Part shown: positions 45,556 through 57,684 of the stretch, one piece after another
Position numbering within the stretch: the stretch's first letter is position 1
Layout of the letters: each line of letters starts with the position of its first letter
Assembly (NCBI RefSeq): GCF_010015585.1
Contig: NW_022985072.1
Location: forward strand, 1,316,438 to 1,380,437
From: Eremomyces bilateralis CBS 781.70
Taxonomy: Eukaryota; Ascomycota; Dothideomycetes; Eremomycetales; Eremomycetaceae
Length of the DNA stretch: 64,000 bases
Reading direction: 5' to 3'
The notes under the pieces: generated by a model
Told to the model about the DNA's origin: nothing
Databases searched by the model: none
Seen by the model: the letters and a program-made list of their open reading frames with translations, nothing else
Program-made: the position numbers and the translations under genes

Positions 45556-47751
45556 ATGGCCTTTCCGCACGCCAATTCCCACCAGTCCTTCTACCGTCCT
45601 CCCTCCCAACTCTCCATCCACCGCAAACCCTCCACCGCGAGTCTCAACAGCAACTTCTTCGACGATCTCGACGATTCGTTACCGGAATCCACCATGCTCT
45701 CGCCCTCGGGCACGCCGGCATCCCTCATGTCTCCTCAAATGTCCACGGTATGGGACGACTTCACAACGTCGGGTCCGTTCTCCCACTCTCAAGAACGAAG
45801 CGACTCCGTCTCGACGAATCCGTTCGGGCAGACCAACAATCCCTTCCTTCGCCTCGAACCCGCTCAAGCCGCCATGTATGGCCAGCAGTCAGTATGGACG
45901 CCTTTCGACCGATCCGATTCGTCCAGCACGCCCACGCCGGTCCAGAAGTACGAGCCCTTTGGATCGGAGTTTGACTCGGGTGCCCAGCATCATCGTCCCC
46001 ACGTCTTCCCCGTGCATCCCCCCTCCAATGATTTCGGTGCCGTTCCAATGCAGCAGCAACCATCGCAGCAACCCCTTCCCAATGTCCGTCCCAGCTCCAT
46101 ATTCCCCTCCGCCACCCCTCTCGCGCAGTCACCCACCACCGAGAAGCAATGGATGGCGTTACCCCCGTCGTCGAGCGTGCAGCCCGGCCCCGTCGAGGAA
46201 CGCCCGGCCCCCAAGCGCATGCGACCCAACTCCCCGCAGCGGACACTGTCGTACGCCACGTTCCCCCGCCCCGACGGCATCCGGAAGAAGAACGCCCGGC
46301 TAGACATCCCCGTGGAGCGGAACCTGACGAACATCGATCGCTTGATCCACGAGTCGTCCAACGACGAAGAGAAGAAAGAGTTGAAAGCGCAGAAGCGCCT
46401 TTTGAGGAATAGACAGGCCGCGTACGAACCCCCTTCCTGTTCGATTTTTGGTTTTTGGTCCCAGCACCCGTTCCCCGTCAATTTGGTCCACCCTTCCCAA
46501 CCGCATTGCATTTCCGCGTGTACCCCGCTAACAGTTTTCTGATCTAGACTTGACTCCCGTCAGCGCAAAAAGAAACACACCGAGGAACTAGAGCTGGAGA
46601 AGAAGAGCTGGGACGATCGCCTCCAGGTCCTCGAAGCCGAAGTCAACGCCCTCCGCATCCAATCTGGCGACCTCCACGCCGAAAAGGATCAATGGATGCG
46701 CGAGCGCTGCGTTATGGTCCAGCAGATCGAGACCGCCCAGTGGGAGAAAGAGGAGCTGGTTCGCAGCCACACCCTCGAGACGGGCGACCTGCGCAAGAAA
46801 GTCAACTTCCTCCGCGAACAGCTCGACGCGACCGCCGCCGGCGGGATAGGCGCGGGTATGGGCGACGCCCCGCAGCCGATGGCGACGGGCCATCATGTCG
46901 GCGCGTTTAACGAGTTCACCAACGAGATGGACAACCTGACCATGGCGAGTGAATGGGACAACTACATCTACGACTTCTGCGTCGACCCAGACACCCCCGC
47001 CACGCCGACTCCCGCCACCGTCGCTGTCGCCGCGTCCACGCCGACCCCCTCCTCTAAATCCACTCCCACCAACTCAACCACCACCCTCGTCGTCTCCCGC
47101 CCCAAACTCCCCACCCCCCCCATCGCCTCCGACGACAAACCCGTCAACCACGGCGTCCTCCTCATGCTCCTCCTCTGGGGCGCCTTCGTCGCCCACCACT
47201 CCACCTCCTCCTCCCCCCCTTCCCTTCCCCGCCTCCCCGACCACGTCCGCGCTGCCTCCGCCACCGTCCTCGACTCCATCCTCAACGACGACCTCCCTCA
47301 CCCCGCCGCCCTCACCGTCAACCCCGCCTCCACCTGGCCCAAACCCGCGTCCGGCCTCACCGACCACATCATGGGCAACACCGGCTTGGGCGGCATCGGC
47401 GGCGGCGACAATCCCCCCATGGAGCGCCTGCACGCGTCGCTCACGCAACCCACCAAAGCGCAGGAAGCCGAGCAGTTGTTCTCGCTTACGCCGACGCAGT
47501 ACAGCGCATTGACGGATCCGTCCTGCGGGCGCGCGTCTTCCATCTCCTCTTCTGAGGATACTACCGCGGGGAAATCCGGGGGAGCGAATCGGAGGAATCT
47601 GGCGGAGGCGCTGGCGGCGATGCGGGAGCGGAGGGGGGAGTCGGCGGCGGAGGTGTATACGCGGAGTTTGCTGTGGGGGCAGATTCCGGGGGAGGTGGTG
47701 AGGGAGTTTAAGCGGATGGTGGGGGAGGGGGGAGGAGGGATGGAGGAGTGA
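45556..47751 (+). CDS. bZIP transcription factor with a hydrophobic C-terminal segment
   Basis: Exons 45556-46421 and 46548-47751; the 126-nt intron splits the basic region (RNRQA/ALDSRQRKKKHTEELE), giving 689 residues. The N-terminal 270 residues are Ser/Pro/Gln-rich with PFG and NPF repeats, as in activation regions. The basic region is about 275-300, followed by a leucine zipper to about 385 (heptads in VLEAEVNALRIQ, LVRSHTLETGDLRKKV, FLREQL). A conserved patch FTNEMDNLTMASEWDNYIYDFCVDPD follows at 409-438. Residues 491-504 (GVLLMLLLWGAFVA) are a short hydrophobic run that could anchor in membrane or bury in a fold. The C-terminus has MRERRGESAAEVYTRSLLWGQ. It is a fungal-specific bZIP; I do not assign it to FlbB, HacA or HapX, whose layouts differ. 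Confidence 0.88.
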
Positions 47752-49232
47752 GTTGAGGTGATATTGCGGTGATTTAAAGAGTCGCAATAGACACTCGGGA
47801 AGTTGGAGTAGCGATGAACGAGCGGGTCGCGGGAGCGACGCGGAGGGTTGGCGTGGAGCGAGGTTCCCGGAGGGAAGGTGATGACAGATATTGATGACTG
47901 ACGAGGTCAATTTGTGACAAAGAATGGGGACGATATGATAGTTTACGATCTAACACGAGACGAAGCCATGGGATGGATGATGGATGCTGGACACTGTCCG
48001 CACCACCGATGACACGACGTTTTGGCAATTTGTTTTGGGTACAGCGAGCGGCTTTCAGCGGGTTTACAGCGATGGATTTTTCATGTTTGCATTTCCCTCG
48101 CATCTCTCCATATCTTCATGGGGTGTGCCGTCTGCTTTCTTCATTTGTTCAGTTTTCAATTTTTACGCGCATATGACGACGAGGTTATGAAATCGGAACG
48201 AGTCATTGATCTATCTATCTACTGCGGATCTGACCATGGTTCGGTAATGAATGGGACACGCCGAATGTTGTACGAGATTGGATGGTTCATGGCTCGGGGG
48301 GTGGTTGGATGGATGGATGGGCATTGGGACGGACGGTGGCTTTGGCTGTCATCTCAGTGGACTACCTAGGTATACCAGACGGTATCTTTTCATTTGTCTG
48401 GGTTTCTTTTGTGAGGGAGAAAACTGGTTGTTGATAGTTGATTTTGATAGTTGGTAGTGGAATGGCATGTGTTCCGCTCTACTCTTCTAGACGCCCGTCA
48501 TCGATTCTCATGGAACGCTTTCCTTGCACTAAACCGTCTCAAGTGCACGATATTCAGTCTATGTCGGTTGGTCCTAGAAAGGGTGATGATCACTACCACC
48601 CGGACCGTAAGGGAACCCCTTCGGGAGAAGCATCGCTGACCGGATGACCATTCTTGGATTCCGATCACGCTCGAACACTCGTCTCATTATTTCCTCCGAT
48701 GATCAAACTGATATCGTACCATGGCATCCTATTGAGCCCGCCTGTCGTGCTATCCACGCGTCTAATGCAAGGTGCGGCCGCTAGGGATTGAGATCAGGAG
48801 GCCGGGTGGATGTAAGGAACGTGACCATCACACGGGCTCCTGTACAGGGAATCACATTCACCACACCGTTCAGCGGCCGCTTCTGGAAGGAGGGAGGGAG
48901 GAGTTGGGCTGGGCTGGCTGCTTCCTGCGGGTCGGGTAGGCGACGGGTTGATCAGTTGGAAGCGAAAACACGGAGATATCACTCGGAATGCTCGCTTGGA
49001 TGATCAGTGTACCTCCCCCAACGAGGAATGGACGTCGATAGAAATGATCCGGTCAGCCTTGCCCTCTTTCGCCCAACGCAACAAATGTCTCCGAGATCGG
49101 GGTGCAGTATTACGGACATTGAAAATCATTCCCTAGCATCGGCTTCGTGCGTGGAAATCCCACTCAACTAAATCCCACCCATCTATCATAGGTATCCAAT
49201 GAAAATCCCCTCAAAATATCATCTTCAATCCA
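47752..49232. other. Convergent intergenic region
   Basis: About 1.5 kb between the 3' ends of the bZIP gene and the Sel1-repeat gene. Short frames only; no RNA gene or mobile element recognised. Confidence 0.5.
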
Positions 49233-51719
49233 TCAAACCGACGACGAGCCTGCCGCTTTCTTCAGCCCACCGTATTTATCCTTCCAGATCCTGTAAACAC
49301 GCGGAAAAGTCAGTCAACGATATCCAGCACCATCCGCATTTGATACGATTAACGTGAGGGACGCAAGAAAAGGTTTTGAGGGAAGATGGGATGGTCAGCA
49401 GATCCGGGCGCCCCTCCCCGGCCGCGAGGACGTCGCAAGAAGGCGGAGTTTGACCGCGGCACCGGACAAAGTAAGCGGATGCGGAGTCCTGATGGTATTG
49501 GAGGAGAGAGTGAGCAAGGCTTGCGTCCTTTGGATGGACCCTCGCTCGAAGATCGATGGGTTGTCTCCTAGCGTAGCATCGCATGCAGGTTTGAAGACTT
49601 CCGTTCTTGGATGAGGCGAACAGCTGGCTGGACCACGGGAGAGCAGAGCTGTTCACGAACCAGACCATGCAAGGGGATGAATTCCCCAACGGCACGTATC
49701 GATTCTCGAATTGTTCCCGTGCTGGTAGGAGAGGGTGCGGGAGGTGTGGTTGGTGGTAGGGGGCCAGACACCGTGGAGCTTCGAACGTCAAGCTAAGCTC
49801 ATCGTGAATGGTGCCACGTGTACGACGTCGACAGCGAGGACTACATCGCGACCAGCCGTCCACCACCACTCAGCCAGCGCCGAAACGCAAATATGCAGGC
49901 GAGATGTCGGTTCGCATGGATTATGTGATTATTCAACGGGTGGGATGGTTGCTGTGCGCATCGCAGGAAATGGGACCGTCTCGTCTATTCGTTGGGGGCT
50001 TGGCGCCCGACATTGAAACCGGCCGTTGCGTGGGAACGACAGCAGCAAGCACAAAAGCAGGAACAATGCGAGAACGCGTTCGACGCTGTAGAGTGTAGCG
50101 TAGATTTGTTTATTGTTTTGGATTCCTTTTTGAGCCATCTTCGTCGTGATTTGTTTCCCGTGCTCTTTTCAGCTGCGCGATCGTCCGGCCATTCTCCTGG
50201 GGATCCGACGTGATGGAGTCCGGTCCTAAGACAGGAACGAGTGTTCCGAAAATATGGCCGTGGATAGGGACGGGAAGGTAAGGTGACTGATGCAACGAAA
50301 AGGGATACGTACCAACTGTTGCCCACTGTTTTGTGTCCGCTCTGCTCCGCGCGCCGGAGGTACTGCGCCGCTTTGAACTGAGAATCGTGTCAGCCATATG
50401 GAATGCGCATTCTTCTGATACCCAAGATATGAGGCGAGCAGATTGTATCCACTCCATGAATAAACCGAGATTGTCTTTGATCCAAATCAAGTTTGCAAGT
50501 AGATCGTAAACAAGGTACCAGAGTATACCGGTAACTAGCAATCGGCACGCCATGAAACTCACCTTATCCTTCTTCGTCCCAAACCCCTCCAAATAGCACC
50601 ACGCCACCTCATTCATCGCATCCGTATCCCCCAGATTCGCCGCCGTCTCATAATACTGCCTCGCGGCCGCCGGATCCTTCTTGATCCCCCAGCCGTGCCG
50701 GAAGCAGTTTGCCAGCTCGAAGATCGCAAGCACCAGCTCCCCTTTCGCGGCGCCGCCCTTCTTCATGCCAGCCGCCAGCGCGAGGCTTTCGATCTCCGCG
50801 CTATTGGATGCGGCGAAGGAGAGGAAGGTGACGGCGAGGTCGGGTTGGGGGGCGCAGCCCCAGCCGTGTCTGGGGATGGGGAGGGGGTATCAGCCATACG
50901 TCTCTGGAGATGGGAAGGGTGGCGGGATATACCTGAGTGCTAGGCCATAGAGAACTTGACTGAGGGCGTTGTTGGCACCGTTGGGGTCCGCGAGGCGTCC
51001 GAACATTGCCGTTGCGCGTTGGAGATCTAGATCGATTAGCGACGAACTTGCGTGCGTCCATGAATTTGTAACATACCGCCTGCTTCGTGGAGTCGAATCG
51101 CCTCTTGTATGTTCACCTACAGTATGCGACGGCCATAATCAGCGACCACCACCACCATATCGCGGGCGAGCTGTCCATGTACACTCACATCTCCCCCAGC
51201 ATCAGCGACACTTATCCCACCACTCTCCGCCTGATAATTCGCACTCGCTCTCCTTGGCCGCATAATCGGGTTCCCCTGCGCCAGCATTGTCGCTCTTTTC
51301 TCCCACTTCGCCTCCGCCTCATCCCCCAGCTCATCCTCTCCGATGTCGGGTAAATCCGCCGGTACATTGACCGAGCTCGAGCTGGCCGATCGGGATCGCG
51401 ACCCTAGGTGCAGTCGCGCGGACAGTCGCCGCTCGCTTTTGGGTCGTTCGGTGCCTTCCGCGCCGTGGGTGGACGTAGTCGATGCGTTGGAGGAGCTGCG
51501 GAACCGACTAAGGCGCTTGCCGTCCATGGAAGGGCGTCGCGATTTCTGGGAGGAGGGGAAGGCCTCCTCGACTTGCGGAGGGGCAATAATCTCTTGCGTA
51601 TGGGTCGTGGTGCGAAGGAACGTGAATTCGGGGACGGGATTCTCATACGATTCCCGCGTTGGCGCCTCCTCGTGCTCCCCGAGCTTGTCTTTCTTCTTGA
51701 GAAGGTCGCGGATGGTCAT
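49233..51719 (-). CDS. Sel1-repeat protein resembling Nif1/Dsf2
   Basis: Six exons on minus (51189-51719, 51077-51116, 50933-51026, 50563-50869, 50313-50377, 49233-49290) encode 364 residues. The N-terminus MTIRDLLKKKDKLG is followed by a basic/Ser-rich region (RRPSMDGKRLSRFRSSSN, SSSVNVPADLPDI). From about residue 178 there are Sel1/TPR-like repeats: NIQEAIRLHEAGDLQRATAM, GRLADPNGANNALSQVLYGLALRHGWG, ELANCFRHGWGIKKDPAAARQ, YETAANLGDTDAMNEVAWCYLEGFGTKKDKFKAAQYL and an end block GNSWIWKDKYGGLKK. Fungal relatives include the S. pombe mitotic inhibitor Nif1 and yeast Dsf2, which suggests a cell-cycle or morphogenesis role (inference). The last intron is 1022 nt, far longer than the others (50-185 nt). 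Confidence 0.9.
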
Positions 51720-52355
51720 TTTGCGCTCATCTCAACTTAAGATAGACCTTTCCTACATGACAAGAAATCCAAAAGTTTTTGAAGGGAGTGATGTACCTGA
51801 ATATGCTACTTAAATTAGAATGGCCGGGTTTCCACTTGCGTCACCCAGGCGCAAGCGGGGCGCAGTTATTCTGTGCTGCGACATGGAGTATCGAGTGCCT
51901 GCCTGTCGTTAGGGAGTCGGGACATATTGAAGCTCAAGCTATCCCTACAGGTATGCCAGGAACTCTGAAGTGGATCAGGGGAAATTAAGTCCCCAAAGTT
52001 GGCCATGAAAAGCAAAGTTTCTGTAAGTTACAACACCCGTATTAATGGATGGGAACATCTTCAAATGGCTTTTGAAAGAAAGCGAAATTGACGTCAAACG
52101 AGGCGAGGCAGTACCTTCACCTCTCAGGAGTCTACAGATCATTTACTAGGACCATGGACTTCATGTTCAACTGTTTTTCCATTGATATTATTCTATCAGA
52201 TAATTGATCTTCGTGTATGCACAGGAGTCCATCCATAGCATGTGGACGTCGGAATATGTGTCCTGTCAAGAACACTCCTGGGTATCATGCAATGCTTCCC
52301 GCTCCAGCGCCATGAACGACTGCAACAAAGTACAGGGCAACTTACGACCCGGGCA
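51720..52355. other. Intergenic region (Sel1 gene promoter / CCCH gene 3' flank)
   Basis: 636 nt, AT-rich around 52000-52240. It should hold the promoter of the minus-strand Sel1 gene and the 3' end of the CCCH gene. No motif stood out. Confidence 0.5.
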
Positions 52356-53900
52356 TCAGACGGGAATATAATCCTGCTGCTGCCTCATCTCTTGACCGGT
52401 GCCATCGCCAACATCAAACATTGTCAGATCTTCGGTGACACCGTCAGAATCCACGTCGTCATCACTGTCCGAAGACCGTGGTGTGTCCGTAGATGCGTTG
52501 GAGCTGGACGCCGCTGCCGCTGCCTTCCTGATCTGACCGGCTCGATCAGGATGTGGAAGACGACAGCGAGGGTTGGAGCAGGTTCCTGTGTTAGCATAAT
52601 CTGGACACTCATGGACATGGCGTTCAGGGCACTCGGCACCCTTTTCGCAGTACCCTATTGTAGCGAATGGACGACAGACCGGAGCCCCAGGAGCGGGTTT
52701 CACATGACTGTAGGGACAATTTTGGTTGGAGCAATTACCCCTTAGGAAATGCACACAGAGTGGCACGCGGTGAGCGGTGGGTTCGTGAGAGAGGTCGCAA
52801 GCGTCCCCCTCCGGGCATTCGCCTTTGTGAAGGAAAGTTTTACAGATTGCAACCTTCGACGCATCGTGGATATCGTGGCATCGAGATCCGTGGGCGCAGA
52901 TACCTATGAAATGGGTTAGACTGAACAACATTGGGCCTTCGGCAAACACGATGAATCTGAATCATCACGTGCTGAAAGCTTGCGCTTTGAAAGGGAATCA
53001 AGCTACCAGTCGATGTGAATCTGGGACAGAGCTTGCCAGATTTCACGGGGTTGTGCGTGCTAGAGTCACGGTTAGTTACTGCCTGGTTGCTCATTCCGGA
53101 CACGTACGGCTGGTTCATCAATCCGGCTCGGATGAGGTTGCCGTTTTTGCTTCGTAAATACGTGACTCCGGCAACATTGGCCGTCTTTGGCGTTGGAACA
53201 TGCGGATAAGCTCCTGTTGATGTCAGCCCGTCGTGGCTGACAATGGCGTTGTTAAGAATACCGGGCACTCGGATGAGCTTATTCCCACCGTCAAAAAACG
53301 TGAAGCCAAGGCCGTCAACAAGAACCTGTTTCCCGTCCCCAAGGCCTCCAGGGACGCCAGGTGTGCCGTTGAAATAACTCTGGAGACTGGCCTTATCTTT
53401 CCGGTCACGCAAATCTCGCCGACGCTTCATCGTCTCATCAATTTCCTTGGACCGTTGCTGCGTTCGTTGATCGTAAACCGAAGCATTTATTAGCTGCATA
53501 TGCCTGTCACGCTTCGAGACCCAGGCTTGCGAGCCATTAGAGTTATCCGAGAGCGATCCATGGCTCTCTCCTGCTGCGGCTGTTTCTAGACCACCCGGTT
53601 GAGCGGAGGTCAGAACTAGTGACCGGTTGCGGTATGCGGGTGCTCGGGTTTTGTTGATACGGGCTCGTGGAAATGATGGGCTGGATGGGCTAGCATATGG
53701 ATGGTGATAACCAGGTGCGGCTATGTCATTGATCAGTACGGCTCAGAACAGTAAAAACACTAATGGAAACTTACTGTGCTGCTTGTGACGGTTGATCTGG
53801 CCTGTAGAACTGAGTTAGGACGATGTGAGAATCCACGGCAGCCGAACTTACCAGCTAGAGCAGCGATCTTCGCCTTCAGTTCGCTATTCTCATCAGACAT
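52356..53900 (-). CDS. CCCH zinc-finger protein, five fingers (ZC3H3-like)
   Basis: Exons 53852-53900, 53775-53801, 53007-53720 and 52356-52903 encode 445 residues; M at 53900 starts MSDENSELKAKIAALAGQINRHK, a short coiled segment with two small exons. The middle is disordered and basic, with PRARINKTRAPAYRNRSLV and a conserved KRRRDLRDRKDK stretch. Residues 255-395 carry tandem CCCH fingers: CPRFTSTGICAHGSRCHDIH (C-x8-C-x5-C-x3-H), CKTFLHKGECPEGDACDLSH, CVHFLRGNCSNQNCPYSH, CRPFATIGYCEKGAECPERH and CPDYANTGTCSNPRCRLPH. This resembles ZC3H3 and S. pombe Red5, nuclear proteins linked to polyadenylated RNA export or decay (family knowledge; the role here is inferred). The C-terminus is Ala/Ser- and Asp-rich. 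Confidence 0.9.
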
Positions 53901-54386
53901 TCTGGTGCTGTTAGGCGTTAGTATGCATGTGAGCTAACGGATAGCAGATAACAAGATCCGGTGGTACGGCGACTCGTGGAAGACGATTGTATGGAAAAGA
54001 GGAAGAGAGGAAGTTAAAGTTGGGAGGAACCAAAGGTGAACAAAGGCAATCGATGATAACTGAAGGCGGATGAGTGAAGTTGGGAAGGAACGTCAGTTGG
54101 ATTCACGTGATTGATGTTTGTTAGGCATCAAGGCCGAAATCTCTTTTGGCTACTTAGTCACGTGTTGCGGCTGATGATAGAGTCACGTGGCCCATCCACT
54201 CTGATCAACATATCTTCCATAATTAACTACAATTAGTTAAGTTAGCCCAGGTTAGATAGTTTCTCTTTTCTTCGTCAAACTTTAGAAAAATAATTAAAAG
54301 GCGGTGAAGACTATTAGAACAGCTAACTTATCCGTACATTATTCCCTCAAGATCCCTTTAGCACCGTCTTCAATATAAGTTTACAA
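53901..54386. promoter_or_regulatory. Divergent promoter CCCH gene / kinase-like gene
   Basis: 486 nt between head-to-head genes. It contains three TCACGTG boxes within 87 nt (listed separately) and a small TTAACTA/TAGTTAA palindrome near 54223-54240. The side toward 54387 becomes AT-rich. Confidence 0.55.
54103..54189. promoter_or_regulatory. Cluster of three TCACGTG E-boxes
   Basis: TCACGTGA at 54103-54110 and TCACGTG at 54158-54164 and 54183-54189. The spacing of 55 and 25 nt and identical extended cores suggest a bHLH-factor-controlled divergent promoter. Binding is inferred, not shown. Confidence 0.6.
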
Positions 54387-55389
54387 ATGGACTCTACAGC
54401 ATCTTCGTATGGACAAAAAATCGTTCAAGATGTAACTATTCCTGACCGCTCTCAGCCCCCCATATTTCGAGGGGAATACCTTGACCATTCAAATTGATGG
54501 ACAGCCATCGAACAATCTGGACGTAACCGTCCTCAAAGCTTTTGAGCCTTTCACCCTTTCATGCGCTTTACTTGTTCAGCTCGACTGGTCGATGTTGAAG
54601 TTGAAAGGCCAATATGTACTCAAACTCTTCGATCGACGCTTTGCTACAGAAGTTCGGCGGTATAATAAAGCCTGCCCTTGGGATCCTAAGATCGAGGACG
54701 AATATCGCAATTTCGTCTACGACGATGACATATCAGCGCTTTTTACATTCTGTGCGGAACAAGAGACCGATTACAAGTGGACTCCAAGCGCGCAAAAGGA
54801 CTGGAATGGAGCTCACCTTGAAGCTTATCTACAGTACTGCTGCCGAAACTACTATATGACGGAAACACAAGTATACGACCGACTCCCCGATTTGCAAGGC
54901 GAGGATATTCCCCGTCTTATAGCGCGTGTGCTAATAAGACGCCCCTCGAGCGCCGGTCTAATCGATAAATATCTCGACTGTCCGGGCATCCTGTTAGAAT
55001 ATATCCAAGGCTACCACTTAACTGACCTTGAAGAAAACACGCCGAAAGCCGCCTGGCAACAAATATGCGATGAGGCCATCCGCATTGTCAACCGGATCGG
55101 CGAGCGAGATATCCGCAACGAAGATGTCAAGACCAGGAATTTCATCATCCGAACAGATCCACGTACGGCCCTGCTTAAAATAATCATGCTAGATTTTGGT
55201 GCCTGCGTTCTACGGAAACCAGACCAAGACGACCAAGAGTGGCGAGCACAGAAAGCGGCGCAAGACGAAGAGGGCGCGATTGGCCTGGTCATGGAAAAGA
55301 AGCTAAAAGGAGGCTTTCAATATACACGATCTGAGGGATCTGAGAGGTTGATGAGAGAATTTCAGAGCTGGACACCAAAGCCGAGTTGA
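54387..55389 (+). CDS. Protein-kinase-like protein of a fungal-specific type
   Basis: Exons 54387-54406 and 54456-55389 joined over a 49-nt intron (GTATGG donor, CTGAC branch) give 317 residues. The short first exon MDSTASS restores SPPYFEGNTLTIQIDG ahead of the conserved part. Kinase landmarks: ATP-lysine K63 in YVLKLFDRRF, the hinge-like GILLEYIQGYHL, catalytic-loop D230-V-K-T-R-N235 and the metal-binding D253-F-G. The HRD motif is replaced by NED, and there is no clear glycine-rich loop, so activity is plausible but not certain; such fungal families are often called protein kinase-like or aminoglycoside-phosphotransferase-like. Codon use is more A/T-ending than in the housekeeping genes, which suits an accessory gene. 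Confidence 0.85.
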
Positions 55390-55925
55390 CTCTAAAGAAC
55401 TTGTTGTAAGCCTTTTGCATGCCGTCCAGCACGGTGGTAGGTATATAATTCGGACATAACTCCATCATAGACAAGGTTAATATTCAATCTTATCCGGAGG
55501 GGAAAAAATTGATGGCCCTGATGTATATCCCTAGGGCGTCCAAAACTCTTACCCGTTACTCTCTTTTCGCCTTCCATTACCTCTGGAGTAGAAATACCGT
55601 CTTACACCCCTTTAATAAGATTAATCGATAGTTTTATTCCCTTTCCGCGAGGCTGGAGGAGCACGTCAAAGGTAAAGGACCCTCAACTTCTTCCACCCCA
55701 GATGCTAGAACTCATAACGGGGACTTCAGTGGTGTAGGTCTGTCATCCAACCTCTATTGTATTTACACTGGGAATGGTCGCATTAATGTCACCCACTCGA
55801 TAGCTGAGAATTATTAAATGGCTCAGTTCAATCAGAAGCAACTATCGGGGAATTTAATTACTTCTACTCCTTCGGTGTTAGTTTCCAGACTCCCCATGAA
55901 ACTCTCCAAGACAGCCCAACCATCA
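55390..55925. other. Convergent 3' region kinase-like gene / QTRT2
   Basis: 536 nt of AT-rich sequence. No supportable gene or repeat. Confidence 0.5.
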
Positions 55926-57466
55926 TCAGCTCGCTTTGTCCGTCTTTTCCGCGAAGCCATGCTCGATCAACTCGCTGTCCGGCACGTCACCAGGAGTCGC
56001 ACTCTCCGCCAACCCCTCGCGTTGAGCATCGAGCATCGTGAAAGGCGCGGGGTTCGCCTTTGGATCCCCCTCGCCGCTCTTGAACTGGTATCCCCGGATC
56101 CTGTGACAATCAGTCAACATCCTTTGAAATCCCGTTGAAGATACGTACCTGGGACCTAGTCCTGTTTGCTCCGGCAAATCTGGTACATAATATCTCTCAA
56201 ATGCCAATCGATCTTCCTCGAATGTCCCATCTGCGATGCTCTTCCTCACTCTGGCAAAGAAGTTGTCCATCACATGATGGTTATGCATCTGCAATAGGAC
56301 CCAGGCCAGCATTTCTCTGGCGTTTAGGAGGTGCTGCAAGAATGCTCGATGGTGGGATGTGCAACAATGACAAGAGCAACCCTCCATCACGGCCGAAACA
56401 TCCGCTTCATAGACCTTATCCCAAAGGTTGAGTCCCAATTCTACCGGACTTGACCGAGTGTCCACAGAAGTAGTTGCAGGGGGTGGGAACTGGAAGGTTA
56501 ACGCTATCCCCGCGTCGGAGGCAAGGTTGATGAATGGAACGATGAAGACGTCATATCCTGAAGCGATTTGTTGTAGTAGCTGGTTTGGACTTGTCAAAGG
56601 CGACATGGATAGTCGCGGGAGCAGAGTCAACGGCTCTGGCAAATTACCAATCGCTTCGGCGTCATATATCGCCAATCCCGATATCTCATCCTTCAGTTCT
56701 TCGGAGAGTTTGTCGATATACGCCCATTGACGCCCGATCGGGACCGGCGGGATAGGCGCAAACAGCGTCGGGCGGCTCTCCTGAACCTCCGGACGGTTCA
56801 ACTGCTCGATCATCTTCGTGACCCAGGAGAAAGTACGGTCTGACACTTTCTCCATCCGTCGTCTGCTCGGGTTATGGTCATACACGACGTCGGCGAGGCA
56901 TATAGCGATATCCGGACACAGCTTCAGCGTGGCTGTAATATAGTCCTGTACGGGTAGGCTTCGGAAGCCGACAGAGGCGCATATTGATATGCTAGTATCG
57001 GTGTTGTGTGCGGATCCAACTACGGGCGTGTATCGACGAGCGCCGAGGACGGCAATGTTATCCTCAGGAAGGCATATAAACCGCTTGAGCGCAGACTCGT
57101 TGGGAGCGGCATCTTGGTTGTATATTGGAGGAACGTCACGCGGTATCTTCTCTATAACTTCGGCGCTCCAAAGAGCTCTCTGTCAGACACATTTCCGGTT
57201 CCTCAGAAGGGTTCCCTAGACCTACAGTCTTCTAGCGAAAGGTAGACTCCAGATACGTTTGTATGTCTGCGGAAGTTATCTGGAGACAGATGAGGGATAA
57301 CCCCTCTCGATGCATTCCCCAAGTAATTCGGCGTCTCCAAAACTTTTCTTCCAGCAAGGCTTAAACGACCGAGTCGTGGGCCGGAAGACTCAATTGCCTT
57401 CTGGATTGTGAAAATGCGCATCTCATCAGGCAGAGTTTCAAGCTGTTCAGGAGTCAATTCGGCCAT
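55926..57466 (-). CDS. qtrt2: Queuine tRNA-ribosyltransferase accessory subunit 2
   Basis: Non-catalytic partner of the eukaryotic tRNA-guanine transglycosylase, which inserts queuine at tRNA position 34. Exons 57226-57466, 56149-57157 and 55926-56100 (introns 68 and 48 nt) give 474 residues. N-terminus MAELTPEQLETL, then GRKVLETPNYLGNASRGVIPH near residue 45. Mid-protein: AICLADVVYDHNPSRRRMEK and FAPIPPV. The zinc site CSCHCC with a following conserved His (C-x-C-x2-C-x25-H, about residues 341-372) lies in GCSCHCCTSHHRAFLQHLL and is shared by both TGT subunits. The tail ends DSELIEHGFAEKTDKAS. Fungi do not make queuine, so this implies salvage from environment or bacteria. Confidence 0.93.
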
Positions 57467-57684
57467 GACAGCGGTTCATAACGATGGTCATTCAGCGTGT
57501 TCATAATAAGTACGCGGAATTCGGAGCGAACATGAATATCAAAGATCTCGAATATTTGGTCAAACCTCAGGCTGTAAGGCAAAAGGTCCACTTTTTGCTC
57601 AGCCCCTTTTCAAGTCCAAACCTCTGAAGCATGGAATCTCACCCAATAATACAGCTTTTCCTTAATCAATTCTCTCTGTGATCA

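Noticed and set aside
45556-47751. Naming the bZIP gene flbB or hacA
   Set aside because: The bZIP lies near residue 290 of 689 and the conserved patches differ from what I know of those proteins.
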